A DNA stretch of 64,000 nt from Mayamaea pseudoterrestris (GCA_027923505.1 BROI01000017.1:310001-374000); one strand, 5' to 3'; positions 9,393 through 19,048 are shown, counted from the stretch's first letter. Made by a program: numbers and translations. Notes: generated from the letters alone by a model not told the origin.

Positions 9393-11531
9393 ATGTCGCG
9401 TCTCCTCGCCTCTCTCGACCATTCTCCAAGCTCACTCACGATCATGGCGTCTCCTCGCTCCGTCTCGACTATAAAAAGGCCCGAACATGAACAAGATAGT
9501 CTGTATGGCGGGATATCTTCTCATTACGACGTGATTCTATGTGGAACATCACTGACAAACTCCATTCTCGCGTCCGCTCTGGCGCGCGCCGGCTACAGCG
9601 TGCTTCACTGCGATGGCGCTGACTACTACGGAGAGCTTGATGCCGTTTGGACCTTGCCATATATTGTTCAAGAGTATGAAAAGATGCAAGCAGCACGAGA
9701 AAGCGACGAAAAGAGTTTAGATAAAGCAGTCGAAGCTGCAGAGAATTCTGCTTCCGCTGCCGATTCATCTACAAGTAGGAGTATCAAGCTCTCGCCTCTA
9801 GGCGCCACGAAGAGTGTGACTATCAAGTCTTTGACGAGACGAACAGAGCCAGAGCAATACCCGTTCCATGCAGGAATTCCAATTGTGACGCCTTATGGAG
9901 GAGGAGTCATTGAATCAATCACGCCGCAATTTACAGGGGCGACAAGCATTATAATCAAGCTTGACAAATGGAGTGCGAGGTTGCATCTCTCGGTGCCTAT
10001 ACAATATGACAGCACTGACGAAGAGTTGATTAAAAAGCTCGCCAAGTATGTGTATGACCAACACGGTGTCTTGCATGCAACGTGTAAGGTAGCACGTCTG
10101 CTTCTACACGACCATTCGCGTGCATTTGCATTGGACGTTACACCAGGCCTTGTCTTTTGCAGCGGACCAGCCGTCCAAGGCCTCCTGGCCAGTGGCGTTT
10201 CCGAATATCTAGAGTTTAAAACCATTCAAGGCATGTTGTTTGGCAAAGAGCTGGCGGCAGTTCCCTGCAACAAGAGCGAAGTCTTTGCCAGCAAGCTGCT
10301 CAAGGCTATGGACAAGCGACGCTTAATGTGGTTTCTACAGCTCGCCATGGACTATGCAATTGCACAAGAAGTACTTCAAGAAGCTGATGCGATGGTAGAC
10401 GAGTCAAATGCATCGGACGCGACAGCTGTTGAGTCTTTGAATGAGCGCCATTTGAATCAGGGTCGGGCGCTCCGACGTCCACAGAATAAGCCAGTCGCCA
10501 GTGACGATTTACAAGCTTTGGAACGATCCATGAAAAGCGGCATGTCATTTCGAGACTATCTGAAGGGTCAAAAACTGTCTGAGTCGCTTATTGAACTGAT
10601 TCGCTACGCCATGGCGTTAGAAAATTGCACCGACGGCGAGAATGAGACTAGTCTGTCTGATGCGATGCGTAGCTTGGGTCGGCATCTTATTGCTTTAGGA
10701 CGATTCGGTACTACTGCTTTCCTCGCCACGTTGTATGGAAGTGGAGAGCTGCCGCAAGCATTTTGCAGATCCGCTGCTGTGTTTGGTGCGACGTATATGC
10801 TACGGACAGCAATTCATTCTATTGGCTGGAACGATTACGTCGACAATGCACGGAACATTTCTGTCACTGCTGAGACGCGCGATGATCTTACTACACGAAA
10901 CTTCACCTGCGCCCACGTTGTCGCGCCTCGGCAAGCACTGAATGGTGTCAACTCCACCCATCGCGTATGGCGGCGAATAAGTGTCCTCTCAGGCAAACCA
11001 ATTCCGGACGGCCAGCAACGACACGTTATCATACTACCGCCCAACACGGTTGCTGGTTACTCGCAAGTCATTCAAGGTCTTATATTGGACAATGGTGTGA
11101 ATGTTGCACCGCATGCACCGTCGAACTCCCTCCTTCATTTAACAACTATCGCACCTATCGATGATTTCGACGTTGAATTGGTCCTCGAATCAGCAGTGTC
11201 GTGCATTTGTAATGCTTCCTTGACCGATGACTCACTGGAAGAAGTCTTTCAAGTGTCTTTCACCTATGATTTGGGTGGTCCGGCGTCGTCTCAACCTCAT
11301 CCTGGTGTCCATTTGCTGCCCGCTGATGCTCCTAACATTGCGGTCGACCAATCCTTTGACCAAGCTCAATCTATTTTTGAGTCCATTTGCCCCACCATAC
11401 CATTTTTGACAGTGTCGGAGAAGGTGACGCATATTATTGAGGAGCGACTTGGTTCAGCAGCACTTAACGTACCAGACGATAATGAGCAGACCGTTCTGGA
11501 GAGTGCCATGATGATGGCTAGTAGCAAGTGA
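9393..11531 (+). CDS. Rab escort protein / Rab geranylgeranyltransferase component A (REP, GDI superfamily)
   Basis: Single exon, 712 residues, ATG at 9393 (Met18 at 9444 is an alternative). The N-terminus has the GDI/REP dinucleotide-binding-like fold: HYDVILCGTSLTNSILASAL followed by LHCDGADYYGELDAVW. Downstream are further family blocks: FKTIQGMLFGKELAAVPCNK, a helical mobile-arm region with SFRDYLKGQKLSESL, and LYGSGELPQAFCRSAAVFG. REP presents newly made Rab GTPases to geranylgeranyltransferase II and delivers them to membranes. It is longer than GDI (about 450 residues) and in the REP size range, with charged insertions near residues 105-150 and 330-370. REP is favoured over GDI because of the length and the insertions. 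Confidence 0.87.
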   Translation: MSRLLASLDHSPSSLTIMASPRSVSTIKRPEHEQDSLYGGISSHYDVILCGTSLTNSILASALARAGYSVLHCDGADYYGELDAVWTLPYIVQEYEKMQAARESDEKSLDKAVEAAENSASAADSSTSRSIKLSPLGATKSVTIKSLTRRTEPEQYPFHAGIPIVTPYGGGVIESITPQFTGATSIIIKLDKWSARLHLSVPIQYDSTDEELIKKLAKYVYDQHGVLHATCKVARLLLHDHSRAFALDVTPGLVFCSGPAVQGLLASGVSEYLEFKTIQGMLFGKELAAVPCNKSEVFASKLLKAMDKRRLMWFLQLAMDYAIAQEVLQEADAMVDESNASDATAVESLNERHLNQGRALRRPQNKPVASDDLQALERSMKSGMSFRDYLKGQKLSESLIELIRYAMALENCTDGENETSLSDAMRSLGRHLIALGRFGTTAFLATLYGSGELPQAFCRSAAVFGATYMLRTAIHSIGWNDYVDNARNISVTAETRDDLTTRNFTCAHVVAPRQALNGVNSTHRVWRRISVLSGKPIPDGQQRHVIILPPNTVAGYSQVIQGLILDNGVNVAPHAPSNSLLHLTTIAPIDDFDVELVLESAVSCICNASLTDDSLEEVFQVSFTYDLGGPASSQPHPGVHLLPADAPNIAVDQSFDQAQSIFESICPTIPFLTVSEKVTHIIEERLGSAALNVPDDNEQTVLESAMMMASSK

Positions 11532-12181
11532 CGAGGTGGCCGGTTCATGATGACGTGTTTAGCAGGTTTAATTTTTTTGAGCATCCCTTTGATATCCATT
11601 TTTGCGTGGCCAGCGAACAAGGCCATGATTCGCTTAACTTATAGGGAGTTCAGCAATTAGCAACAATTGGACGCCATAGTTGTATCAATGCTAAATCGCG
11701 AAGCTAAAGTGCATTGCCAACTTGGTCAATCAACCAGTGATGGTGATGATGAAATGACCTACAAGCTTAAGATACGATTATTCCTCTTTTGCCATTCTGA
11801 GTGTTTGCTCATTCTCATAGTTTGATATAATGATGTTAGGCAAACATGGGAGCGTACTCGAGTTTAAGGGAGTACTCCATAGTTTACAGTCTATAATTCG
11901 GTCGTGTTTGTTTATTTGTACATTGAATACTTATCATGAAATGACTCAGATACGCTCATTGATGCCTTACGTCAGCGTTTTAATTTCGATGGCGAGGCCG
12001 TTTGCCAGCGGATACCATCAACCATCAGCCCCACACGATGACGGCCGTTGCCTTCCATCGCTCGTAGCCCCCTGCCTCCTCCCTCCAACCTGCATCCAAC
12101 CCTTTTGTTCTGTGGCAGCGAAGTAAGATTTTGTCTCATCAGTTGCCGCTAGCCTCATCCATTTCGCCATCATTCGCCATC
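11532..12181. other. Intergenic region 5' of the SWW-repeat protein gene
   Basis: 650 bp without a supportable gene. The distal part carries bZIP-type elements (see 11942-11974). The 3' end is C-rich just before the ATG at 12182. An open frame ending before 12130 has no recognisable content. Confidence 0.5.
11942..11974. promoter_or_regulatory. CRE/AP-1-like bZIP elements upstream of SWW-repeat gene
   Basis: TGACTCA at 11942-11948 and TTACGTCAG with ACGTCA at 11969-11974, the latter about 213 bp before the ATG at 12182. ACGTCA and TGACGT are the CO2/cAMP-responsive half-sites described for a diatom beta-carbonic anhydrase promoter. Function here is inferred from resemblance and from similar elements before the neighbouring carbonic anhydrase gene. 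Confidence 0.4.
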
Positions 12182-13054
12182 ATGCAGAAGAACGTGTGTG
12201 CCATCGCAGCCATGACGGCCCTTGTCCAGGGCACCCTGGCCTTTATGCCACTCCATCTTCGCGCCACTGTGCGTTCTAGTACATCGTCGAGCTTCATGTC
12301 CAATGGCGACGAGTCCACATCATGGTGGGGGCAGGCAGGTTCATTCAACGATGAACAAGTACAAACCTATGTAACGCCGCGCCGATCCAAACATGGCGCT
12401 CTTTACGACGGAGCTGATTCCATTATTGATTTAAGTAGATGGGACGATGGCACCTACGTCTATGACGAACCCTCCTATCGCAGCAGCACTGGCAGCGACA
12501 GCTCTTCCCGCGAGCGAAGCCATGACACATACGCTTCCTTTAGTCAACCATCTGATCGCAGCTACAACAATCAATACGCATACGCCGACGACCCACGCAC
12601 CTATCAATCATATTCTGGCTATGGCAACCGTCAAAGCGAGTTTTACGACGAGTCATCCGACTATGGCAAGAATTATTACGAAGAGCCCTACTTTGCTAGT
12701 GGTTACTCTGGTGAAAACTCTCGCAATCGCTTTGAATATGACGACGGCCATTACAATAGTCGACAATACTCAAATCAGAACCGCCAACGCTCGGGAAACA
12801 ACGATGAGTCCAGCTCATGGTGGGGCCAAAGTGCCGTGGTGAATGAGAATCAAGTGCAGACTTACGTCGGCAGCAGCGACTACTACCAGACTGACGCGCG
12901 CCCAGTGACGGAGTCCAACTCGTGGTGGTCGCAGGGAAACGTTTACAATGAGCAGCAGGTACAAACCTACACGCGGCCGTCGGCTGGTCAGTACTATGAG
13001 CCAATGCGAGATTACTATCGCGATGAGCAGCGAGAACCACAATACTACTACTGA
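12182..13054 (+). CDS. Plastid-targeted, disordered Tyr/Ser-rich protein with three SWW-QVQTY motifs
   Basis: Single exon, 290 residues from the ATG at 12182 (the frame upstream has no earlier ATG). The N-terminus is a signal peptide ending VQGTLA|FMP, the A-F cleavage pattern of complex red plastids, followed by a basic Ser/Thr-rich transit region. The rest is low-complexity and probably disordered, rich in Tyr, Ser, Asp, Asn and Gln. Three copies of SWWxxxx[VS]xNxxQVQTY start near residues 48, 212 and 247; S, W, W, N, Q, V, Q, T and Y are invariant. The same motif occurs three times in the tail of the carbonic anhydrase encoded next door on the same strand. A disordered, multivalent, plastid-targeted chain with spaced aromatic motifs is the architecture of pyrenoid linker proteins such as green-algal EPYC1 and diatom PYCO1, though those motifs differ. 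A linker role is inferred, not shown. No enzyme domain is present. Confidence 0.85.
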   Translation: MQKNVCAIAAMTALVQGTLAFMPLHLRATVRSSTSSSFMSNGDESTSWWGQAGSFNDEQVQTYVTPRRSKHGALYDGADSIIDLSRWDDGTYVYDEPSYRSSTGSDSSSRERSHDTYASFSQPSDRSYNNQYAYADDPRTYQSYSGYGNRQSEFYDESSDYGKNYYEEPYFASGYSGENSRNRFEYDDGHYNSRQYSNQNRQRSGNNDESSSWWGQSAVVNENQVQTYVGSSDYYQTDARPVTESNSWWSQGNVYNEQQVQTYTRPSAGQYYEPMRDYYRDEQREPQYYY

Positions 13055-13474
13055 GTAAATACAGTCGACCCCATATCCATCATAATCCACATTACTATTC
13101 GTCTCTTTGTTTACTTCTTTCGTCACTATCGAAGTACATGTAGTCGCTGCAAGGTGAGTTGTACAAGATAGCTTGGCCAAACCCTTTGACGTCGGTCCGG
13201 CACTCGCGGCTGACGTCACTAAGAGGTGCGGTTGGCGATTTTGAAAAACGATCACCATCATGACGCTAGCGGCGCTGCCGTCAAACAAGGAGTAGTGCAG
13301 CAAGACGACAGAGCGCGCCGACACTTTCTCCCTTGACAACGTTTTTGGGCTCTTCAAAGACCAGGCACTCGTACCAAAACCTCTTACCGTTTAGCAATTA
13401 ATCACCTCAAGCTGTTTACAAGAGAAGTTGATTTTTTAGAGCCAGGGACGCAATTAACCACTCTGGCATTAACG
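13055..13474. other. Intergenic region 5' of beta-carbonic anhydrase gene
   Basis: 420 bp with no gene. It contains a cluster of three TGACG-type elements (annotated separately) and an AT-rich stretch before the ATG at 13475. Confidence 0.5.
13187..13266. promoter_or_regulatory. Cluster of CRE-like elements (TGACGTC, TGACGTCA, TGACGC) upstream of carbonic anhydrase
   Basis: TGACGTC at 13187-13193, the full palindrome TGACGTCA at 13211-13218 and TGACGC at 13261-13266, that is 288, 264 and 214 bp before the ATG. Three TGACGT/TGACGC-class elements control the CO2/cAMP repression of the pyrenoidal beta-carbonic anhydrase gene ptca1 in Phaeodactylum via a bZIP factor. The resemblance in motif class, number and gene family is direct; CO2 control of this gene is inferred. 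A full TGACGTCA also occurs upstream of the gene at 30488-32167, so the motif alone is not specific. Confidence 0.5.
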
Positions 13475-15667
13475 ATGAACACGAGGCAACTGTTGCTATG
13501 CTTTGCCGCAGTCTTGCAGGCACGCTATGTATCTTCGTTTCAGCCCCAGCCTTTATTATCGCATCGATTAAGAATGACAGAAGTAACAATGGCGTTGAAT
13601 GCTGAGAGCGACGAGAACTTTTCCGATATTCTAAAGGCCAATCAACAATGGAAGAATCGAATGCTAGCCAACAATCCCATGTATTTCAACATGATGAATA
13701 AGGAACAAGACCCAAAGTACTTGTGGATAGGTAAGTTGCATGCAGGCACTTCGCGACGCTCGCTGTTTGCTAAATTTCGAGAGTCACTCACCAGCCTATT
13801 ACCACTCCGTCCCAGGATGCACCGAAATGCGAATACCAGCGCATGATATTATTGGGCAAGATGCGAAAGATGTATTAGTATATCAGAACATGGCAAACAT
13901 GGTCTTGACGAATGACGCCAGCCTTCTGGCGGTACTGGATTATGCTGTAAAATCAAACATACAAGACGTTTTCGTTTGCGGCCACTATGACTGCAACAGC
14001 CTTCGATCCATGGCGATGCAACACCACCGGGGAATGCCTCTTGGAAACTGGCTGGGGAGTGTCCAGGACGTGTAAGTACACAATGATCATTTTTTGAGAG
14101 TGAATGAACTAGATCAACTCACACTTTTCTTCCATTTTCTCTCAGCTACCGACTCCATCAACAAGAATTGGACGCCATTGTCAATTCGGAGCAGCGACAT
14201 AGGCGGCTGGTTGAGCTCAATTCTCTTGAACAGTGCCGCAATCTGCAAAAGACTGGACTTTTGCGAGACAGCGTTCGTTTCCATGCATGCGTGTTTGATG
14301 CAGGCACTGGGGATCTGAAGCAAGTTAGTCAAGAGCCCGCTCGCGCAACGCACGACGCGCCGAGTGTTTCGACGAAAGAGCCTTTGAAGAAGGATGTGCC
14401 GTTGACACAGATGCTGCTGGGTAAGGCGAAACAATCGGCTGCCGCAGCAGACAATACGACGAGTTCAGACCCATTGCGAGCAACCCAGCAAGAATCTGCA
14501 ACGAAAAAGTTAGCTTCCGCAGAAAAGATTCCCTTGTCCAAAGTATCCCAAACTCCGACATTAGCGAAAGACTCAGCCGCTGTCCAATCTAATGAAAGGT
14601 CTGGCGCACCTCAGGAAATTCGACCCTTTTACGCAGAGAGGGGAAAGCGACCGTTCGCTGGCAATGGCAACGGTAACAAGCCAACGGAAGTCACCCAAAC
14701 AAATGGAAGTGTTGACGAGTTAAAAATGGAAGAAGAAGATGAACAGCGGGGATCGCGGTCGCAAGATAGGCAGCAACCGATACAAATGGAAGTAGCGGAT
14801 GAACAGCGGGGATCGGAATTACAAGCTAGGCAGCAACCGATGGAATATGTCGATCCTCGATGGGACCCTGAACTTGATCGGCAGCCAGAGCAGTATGACG
14901 ATTTTCAATACGACCAACCTCCATTTGACGACCGGGAAGATTTCCCGCCAATGCAAGGCTACCCAAGGGTAACGCCTGAGCCACAACGAAGCAGAGCCAA
15001 GCCAGACGCAGGGAGTAACGGAGCTTTCGACGAGGCCAATTCTTGGTGGGGTGAAACCTACGTCGTCAACAAAAACCAAGTACAAACCTATGTTAAGGTT
15101 CGTGAACAAAGTGACGCATATGATGATCCATACGACTTGGACGAGGCTGGGAACCGGCCTTTGAGCCCAGAAGGAATGAGGCTGCTAGTCGATGAAAAGA
15201 ACTCTCGTCGAGAAAGCGTTCCCTTAAATGATCCCGCGCAAGAACCAATGGGATCTTGGTGGAACAAAGGCAACGTATTTAACAAGGATCAAGTTCAAAC
15301 TTACGTAAAGCAGTCTCTTCGTGACATTGAGGAAGACGATAGACGCTTCGATGATTATGACGAATACAATAGTGGCTTGGACTATGCTGATGCTCTGGAC
15401 GATTACCGACCACCGCCGGAAGAATATGACCAGCGCATGTATGATACCAGAGAACAAGATCTCGGACCGCTTGGCTTTAATGAGGATTACCAAGACCAAA
15501 GGCAACAACTTCCTCGTCCGCCTCGCGACGAGCGAACAAAACCAACTGGTATAAACTTAACTGGAAGTGACGGTCCGGATTCATGGTGGGAAAAGGGAAG
15601 AGTCTATAACGAGGACCAAGTGCAAACTTATATAAAGAAAAGGCGAGATCCAGATGAGTCGAGATGA
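13475..15667 (+). CDS. Plastid beta-carbonic anhydrase fused to a disordered tail with three SWW-QVQTY motifs
   Basis: Three exons: 13475-13730, 13816-14071 and 14146-15667, 677 residues. Introns are 13731-13815 and 14072-14145, both GTAAGT...CAG. The N-terminus is a signal peptide ending RYVSS|FQP, the complex-plastid pattern. Residues ~55-235 are a beta-carbonic anhydrase, which interconverts CO2 and bicarbonate: KYLWIG/CTEMRIPAHDI, VYQNMANMV, VCGHYDCNSLRSM. The three zinc ligands (Cys, His, Cys) are present. The usual CxDxR Asp is Glu, and the Gly-Gly after HxxC is Asn-Ser, so activity may be altered. From ~240 on the chain is charged and disordered, with a 20-residue internal tandem duplication. 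SWWxxxxVxNxxQVQTY repeats start near 470, 541 and 650, the last close to the C-terminus. The motif is shared with the upstream gene, suggesting a common partner or compartment. Confidence 0.9.
14725..14843 (+). repeat. 60-bp tandem duplication within carbonic anhydrase tail
   Basis: Two adjacent copies with period 60 bp; the shared block GATGAACAGCGGGGATCG occurs at offsets exactly 60 bp apart (starting about 14738 and 14798), followed by CAGCAACCGAT in both. In protein it gives DEQRGSxxQxRQQP twice. This is a recent in-frame expansion of the disordered spacer. Confidence 0.8.
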
Positions 15668-15806
15668 GAGTTTCTAACCTTCTGTTACATTTAGTTACAT
15701 ATTTTTTTATCTCGCATTGAAGGTATGGTCAAAAAACATGCAGACAAATCGTCTAAAAATAAACATATTGAACGTTACTAATCATATACACTTTACTAAA
15801 TTGATA

Positions 15807-17238
15807 TTACAATGCCAGCGCTCCGTCAGCCAGCTCATTGACAATCGACTGAGTTGCCTGCAGGCCAATCTCGACCGCTCGCATGCCATCCTCGAGCGAA
15901 ACAAGCGGCGTCCATGTTCCATTTTCTTGGCACGTTGTCATAGCCTGTAGCAAGCGATACCATTCTACAGCAGTCGAGCTGTAGTGGTAGCCACCATGAG
16001 TGGGAATCGTCTGGTCAATGCCATGCACACTGCGAACGTCCGAGCAATCATAAACAATCTCCCGCTTGACGTGCTTTGGCGGCGGAACACTTCGATCGGC
16101 CCACTCGTCATGTGACGGACGTTGATACTGATATACCTTATTCTCCGGCAGGTACGCTTCGAGTCTTCCCCGTGTACCAGTGACAATGATTTCCTCCTGG
16201 TGTCGACTTCCTTCGGCGTACATGCAGAGCTCCAAACATCCAATGGTGTTGACCTTCGACTTACTGCGGTCGCTGCCATTCTGGGGCGGCACAAAGGGAA
16301 GTGTCACGTACGCTGAATCGAGAATGGGTACATCGTGCTGATCGTCTACCTCCGCTTCATAGTTTAAACCTCGCTGAGCCAAAGCCCGCACGTGTGAAAG
16401 GTTTGCCTCTTTGCGCGTAATGAGACGAAAGAGGTCAAAGAAATGGCAGCACTTTTCGACCAACGTGTCGCCTGCATTGAAAATGAATGTGGCGAGTCAA
16501 GCAATGAGAATGAATTTGGCCGACGACGCTATGACCCGTCCTTTTGTATGTTACACGACCATACCCCGGTTATAACTTACCCGTCTTGCTTCTATCTCGA
16601 TTCCAGTTGCCAATCTTATTGAGAAACGGATATCGATTCTCGCGAATAGTGACCATTTGAACTTCTCCCACCGTCGGCAAAAGCATCAACAACTGCTGTA
16701 CGGCTGGAATGAAGCGGTACTCCATGGCAATCCAAATCTTTGCCTTTGGCTGCATGTCTTGTAGCCGTAGCAGTTGCTCGTAAGATACAGCGACGGGCTT
16801 TTCGCACAAAATCGTCAGGTGCTCGTAGCGCGACCATTTCAATAGCTGAGGCGTGTGCAAGTAGTTGGGCGACGCAATAATGAGCAAGTCAATCTCATGG
16901 GCGTGCTGCAAAAGCTCATTCTCGTCATTGAACAGCTTTGGAAGCTTGACCATTGAATCACTAAAGTAATGTCCATTGTTGATACTTGATGTCACAATGG
17001 TCTTTGGCTGCTGGAACTCCTTCATGACTTGGAGGCATTTAGTCAATGATGGTTCATGAGGATCGCAGAGAAAGTCAAGTCGAGTCTGATTCGGATATCC
17101 CATAAGATAACTGACATGCTCCTGTCCCATCATGCCGCAGCCGAGAATTGCGCAGCGAAATACCTTGACGTTTGTCGTGTCATGCTCGACAATCAACGGG
17201 CTGTCACGAGGAGACGGAGTCTGGAGATTCGGAGGCAT
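15807..17238 (-). CDS. Gfo/Idh/MocA-family NAD(P)-dependent oxidoreductase
   Basis: Two exons: 17238-16581 and 16471-15807, with an intron at 16580-16472 (GTAAGT...TGCAG), 440 residues. The first in-frame ATG is at 17238. The Rossmann start CAILGCGMMGQEH, the ASPNYLHTPQLLKW segment and CEKPVAVS are family hallmarks, the Lys of EKP being the conserved active-site region. The intron splits RSKTG/GDTLVEKCCHFFDLF, the substrate-domain block typical of inositol 2-dehydrogenase-like enzymes. The substrate is probably a cyclic polyol or sugar, but it cannot be specified. No clear targeting peptide, so a cytosolic location is likely. It converges with the carbonic anhydrase gene, leaving about 140 bp between stop codons. 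Confidence 0.88.
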
Positions 17239-17731
17239 CTTGAGCTTGCGAGAGAAACAAACAGGAGATAGGCTCTTGTAGTAAATGCAGTGTGGTAGGA
17301 GGTGATTCTCTCGTCGCTCAAATTGAAACCCGACTCGAGAGACCAAGATTTACTTGACGAAAGTGTCGTTGACGGCTTGTGTTGCCGAACAAGTGAGTGC
17401 GATGCCTCTCGCTCGCGTTTTGGCTTCGTCATCACGATTTGGAGCTCGCCAATCACGCTTGCTGCGCGGTCGTGAATACTCGATCGCCGAATCTTGCAAG
17501 AAGCTCAACATCAAAAGGTCCCGTGAGCTAATTGGGAAGGTCCGGGCGCACTATTGTTTGTAGATACCCAAATAACCTGCTAAGAGGTGGTGCAGCCAGC
17601 TGGGTCAACTCATATTTAACCTACTTTAACTGTAAGCAAGCAGTCGGAGTTAACCTTTAAACGATTGATTGCACGTCAACATGAGTGACTTTTGCAACAG
17701 CATGCTCGAGAAATTTGTCTCGTTGCAATCT
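17239..17731. other. Intergenic, 5' of oxidoreductase and 3' of alpha/beta hydrolase gene
   Basis: 493 bp between two minus-strand genes. A 69-codon plus-strand frame at 17354 has an Arg/Ser-rich start but nothing recognisable; I do not call it. Confidence 0.4.
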
Positions 17732-18952
17732 TTAAATGCTTTTACCTTCGCCAGTCATTATCGATTTCACCAAAACTTCGTCGGCACCATTACTTTGCAG
17801 TCGCTCCAAAAACTCGTACAGCATGTCATGCACCAAATCGGCCCTCTCATCCATGGGGCAATGTCCCACTCCAGCCCATCCCGTGACTCGCTCCACGGGT
17901 GAATATTGCGTCAAGGCTTCGACGCGAGCGGCTGGCGTCCACGGATCCTCATGACCGTAGCAAACCCAGACTGGCTTGTTTGCCGGAAACGTTTGGAGCT
18001 GCTGCTCCGGCAACGGACCAGCAGAATAACTGAGCGTGTCAAACACGACGCGTGACGCTCCTTCCGTCAGCAGCGGATCGAGCAAGACTTGCACCAGTGT
18101 ATCGTCCACTTGCTCCTTGACAGCGTAGGGTACTTTGAGAATGTTCTTGACCGTGGCCGGCTTGGCCAGTGCATCAAACAAGCCTTGTCCCTGGTCACGA
18201 AGCCACGCTTGCTGAAATCTTATAATTGGCATGGCGAATTTGGAGTACGGTACTTCTGCCGAGTGCAGCTCGCGAAAGTTGGGTGCAATCACCATGACTC
18301 CACGATACAAGTCTGGTTGGTCAATGACGGCTTGAAGAGCTGAAATCGTTCCAATCGAGTTACAAACCAGCACTGCGTGCTGCTGCTGCTTGTTCATTGA
18401 CGAATCCTTCAATACAACGTCGCGACAAAAGTCGTTGATGAGGTTTGCCCACGTGAAAAAGTTGTACGGACTGTCAAGCGGATGCTTGAGATCCACGTCG
18501 CGTATGCGATTCCCTTTTCCATCCGCTGTTCCAAGCTTTACATTTTTGAGTATGGAATCGCTCGCAGTTGGAAACCTTTCTTGTTCGCCGTTGGTTTGTT
18601 GCGCCACGTCCGTCTCGCGAAAGGGCTTGGCGCTGTAGCCGCAGCCGTACAAGTCGAGCGCGTAAGCCTTGTATTTTGGAGTGTCAGCTGATGGAGCAGC
18701 TGCATTAACAAGCGTCTTTCGCCAATGATCCGAATTGCAGAATAGTCCATGAATAAGAATGACGGGTATTCCGTCATCCGGACCATTGACTTGATATCGA
18801 ATTTGTTGGTCAAACTTCCATTTGTATATTCGGTTCTCCAATCCAGTTGCAGGCGAGATTTTGGGTGGATCGTTTGAATGGAAACCACTGGTACAATTTA
18901 GTGTAATCAGAATGATGGTTATCTTCCAGTAAAAGACGAAGAAAGCCGCCAT
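17732..18952 (-). CDS. Plastid-targeted alpha/beta-hydrolase (pheophytinase/dephytylase-like)
   Basis: Single exon, 406 residues from the ATG at 18952. An earlier in-frame ATG at 19087 would bury the signal peptide, so I prefer the later one. The N-terminus is a signal peptide with cleavage near NCTSG|FHS, the complex-plastid pattern. Core features of the fold are VILIHGLFCNSDHW (oxyanion region), the nucleophile elbow VLVCNSIGTISA, an acid region near GHEDPWTP and the histidine in GVGHCPMDE. The elbow is CNSIG rather than GxSxG; related plant plastid hydrolases have GNSxGG. Overall it resembles pheophytinase and chlorophyll-dephytylase type enzymes, so chlorophyll or lipid ester hydrolysis is plausible but unproven. 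Head-to-head with APC10, with 196 bp between start codons. Confidence 0.82.
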   Translation of the reverse strand: MAAFFVFYWKITIILITLNCTSGFHSNDPPKISPATGLENRIYKWKFDQQIRYQVNGPDDGIPVILIHGLFCNSDHWRKTLVNAAAPSADTPKYKAYALDLYGCGYSAKPFRETDVAQQTNGEQERFPTASDSILKNVKLGTADGKGNRIRDVDLKHPLDSPYNFFTWANLINDFCRDVVLKDSSMNKQQQHAVLVCNSIGTISALQAVIDQPDLYRGVMVIAPNFRELHSAEVPYSKFAMPIIRFQQAWLRDQGQGLFDALAKPATVKNILKVPYAVKEQVDDTLVQVLLDPLLTEGASRVVFDTLSYSAGPLPEQQLQTFPANKPVWVCYGHEDPWTPAARVEALTQYSPVERVTGWAGVGHCPMDERADLVHDMLYEFLERLQSNGADEVLVKSIMTGEGKSI

Positions 18953-19018
18953 GGTGGAGTTAGTTTGGAAGACGAATGAGGCATCGTTCATCGGTTTCGT
19001 CATGTCGCAGCAAGTAAC

Positions 19019-19048
19019 GGTACGACGAGTTAGGGCATCGTACCGGTA
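19019..19048. promoter_or_regulatory. Paired GGTACGA ... TCGTACCGGTA elements between divergent genes
   Basis: GGTACGA at 19019-19025 and TCGTACCGGTA at 19038-19048 form an inverted pair roughly midway (about 90-100 bp) between the start codons of the hydrolase and APC10 genes. The same core recurs in other intergenic regions (21214, 23179, 25927, 38298, 38368). Probable shared promoter element, inferred from recurrence only. Confidence 0.35.

Noticed and set aside
17354-17563. 69-codon plus-strand frame with Arg/Ser-rich start between two minus-strand genes
   Set aside because: No recognisable content, and it lies in the promoter region of the oxidoreductase; looks like chance.
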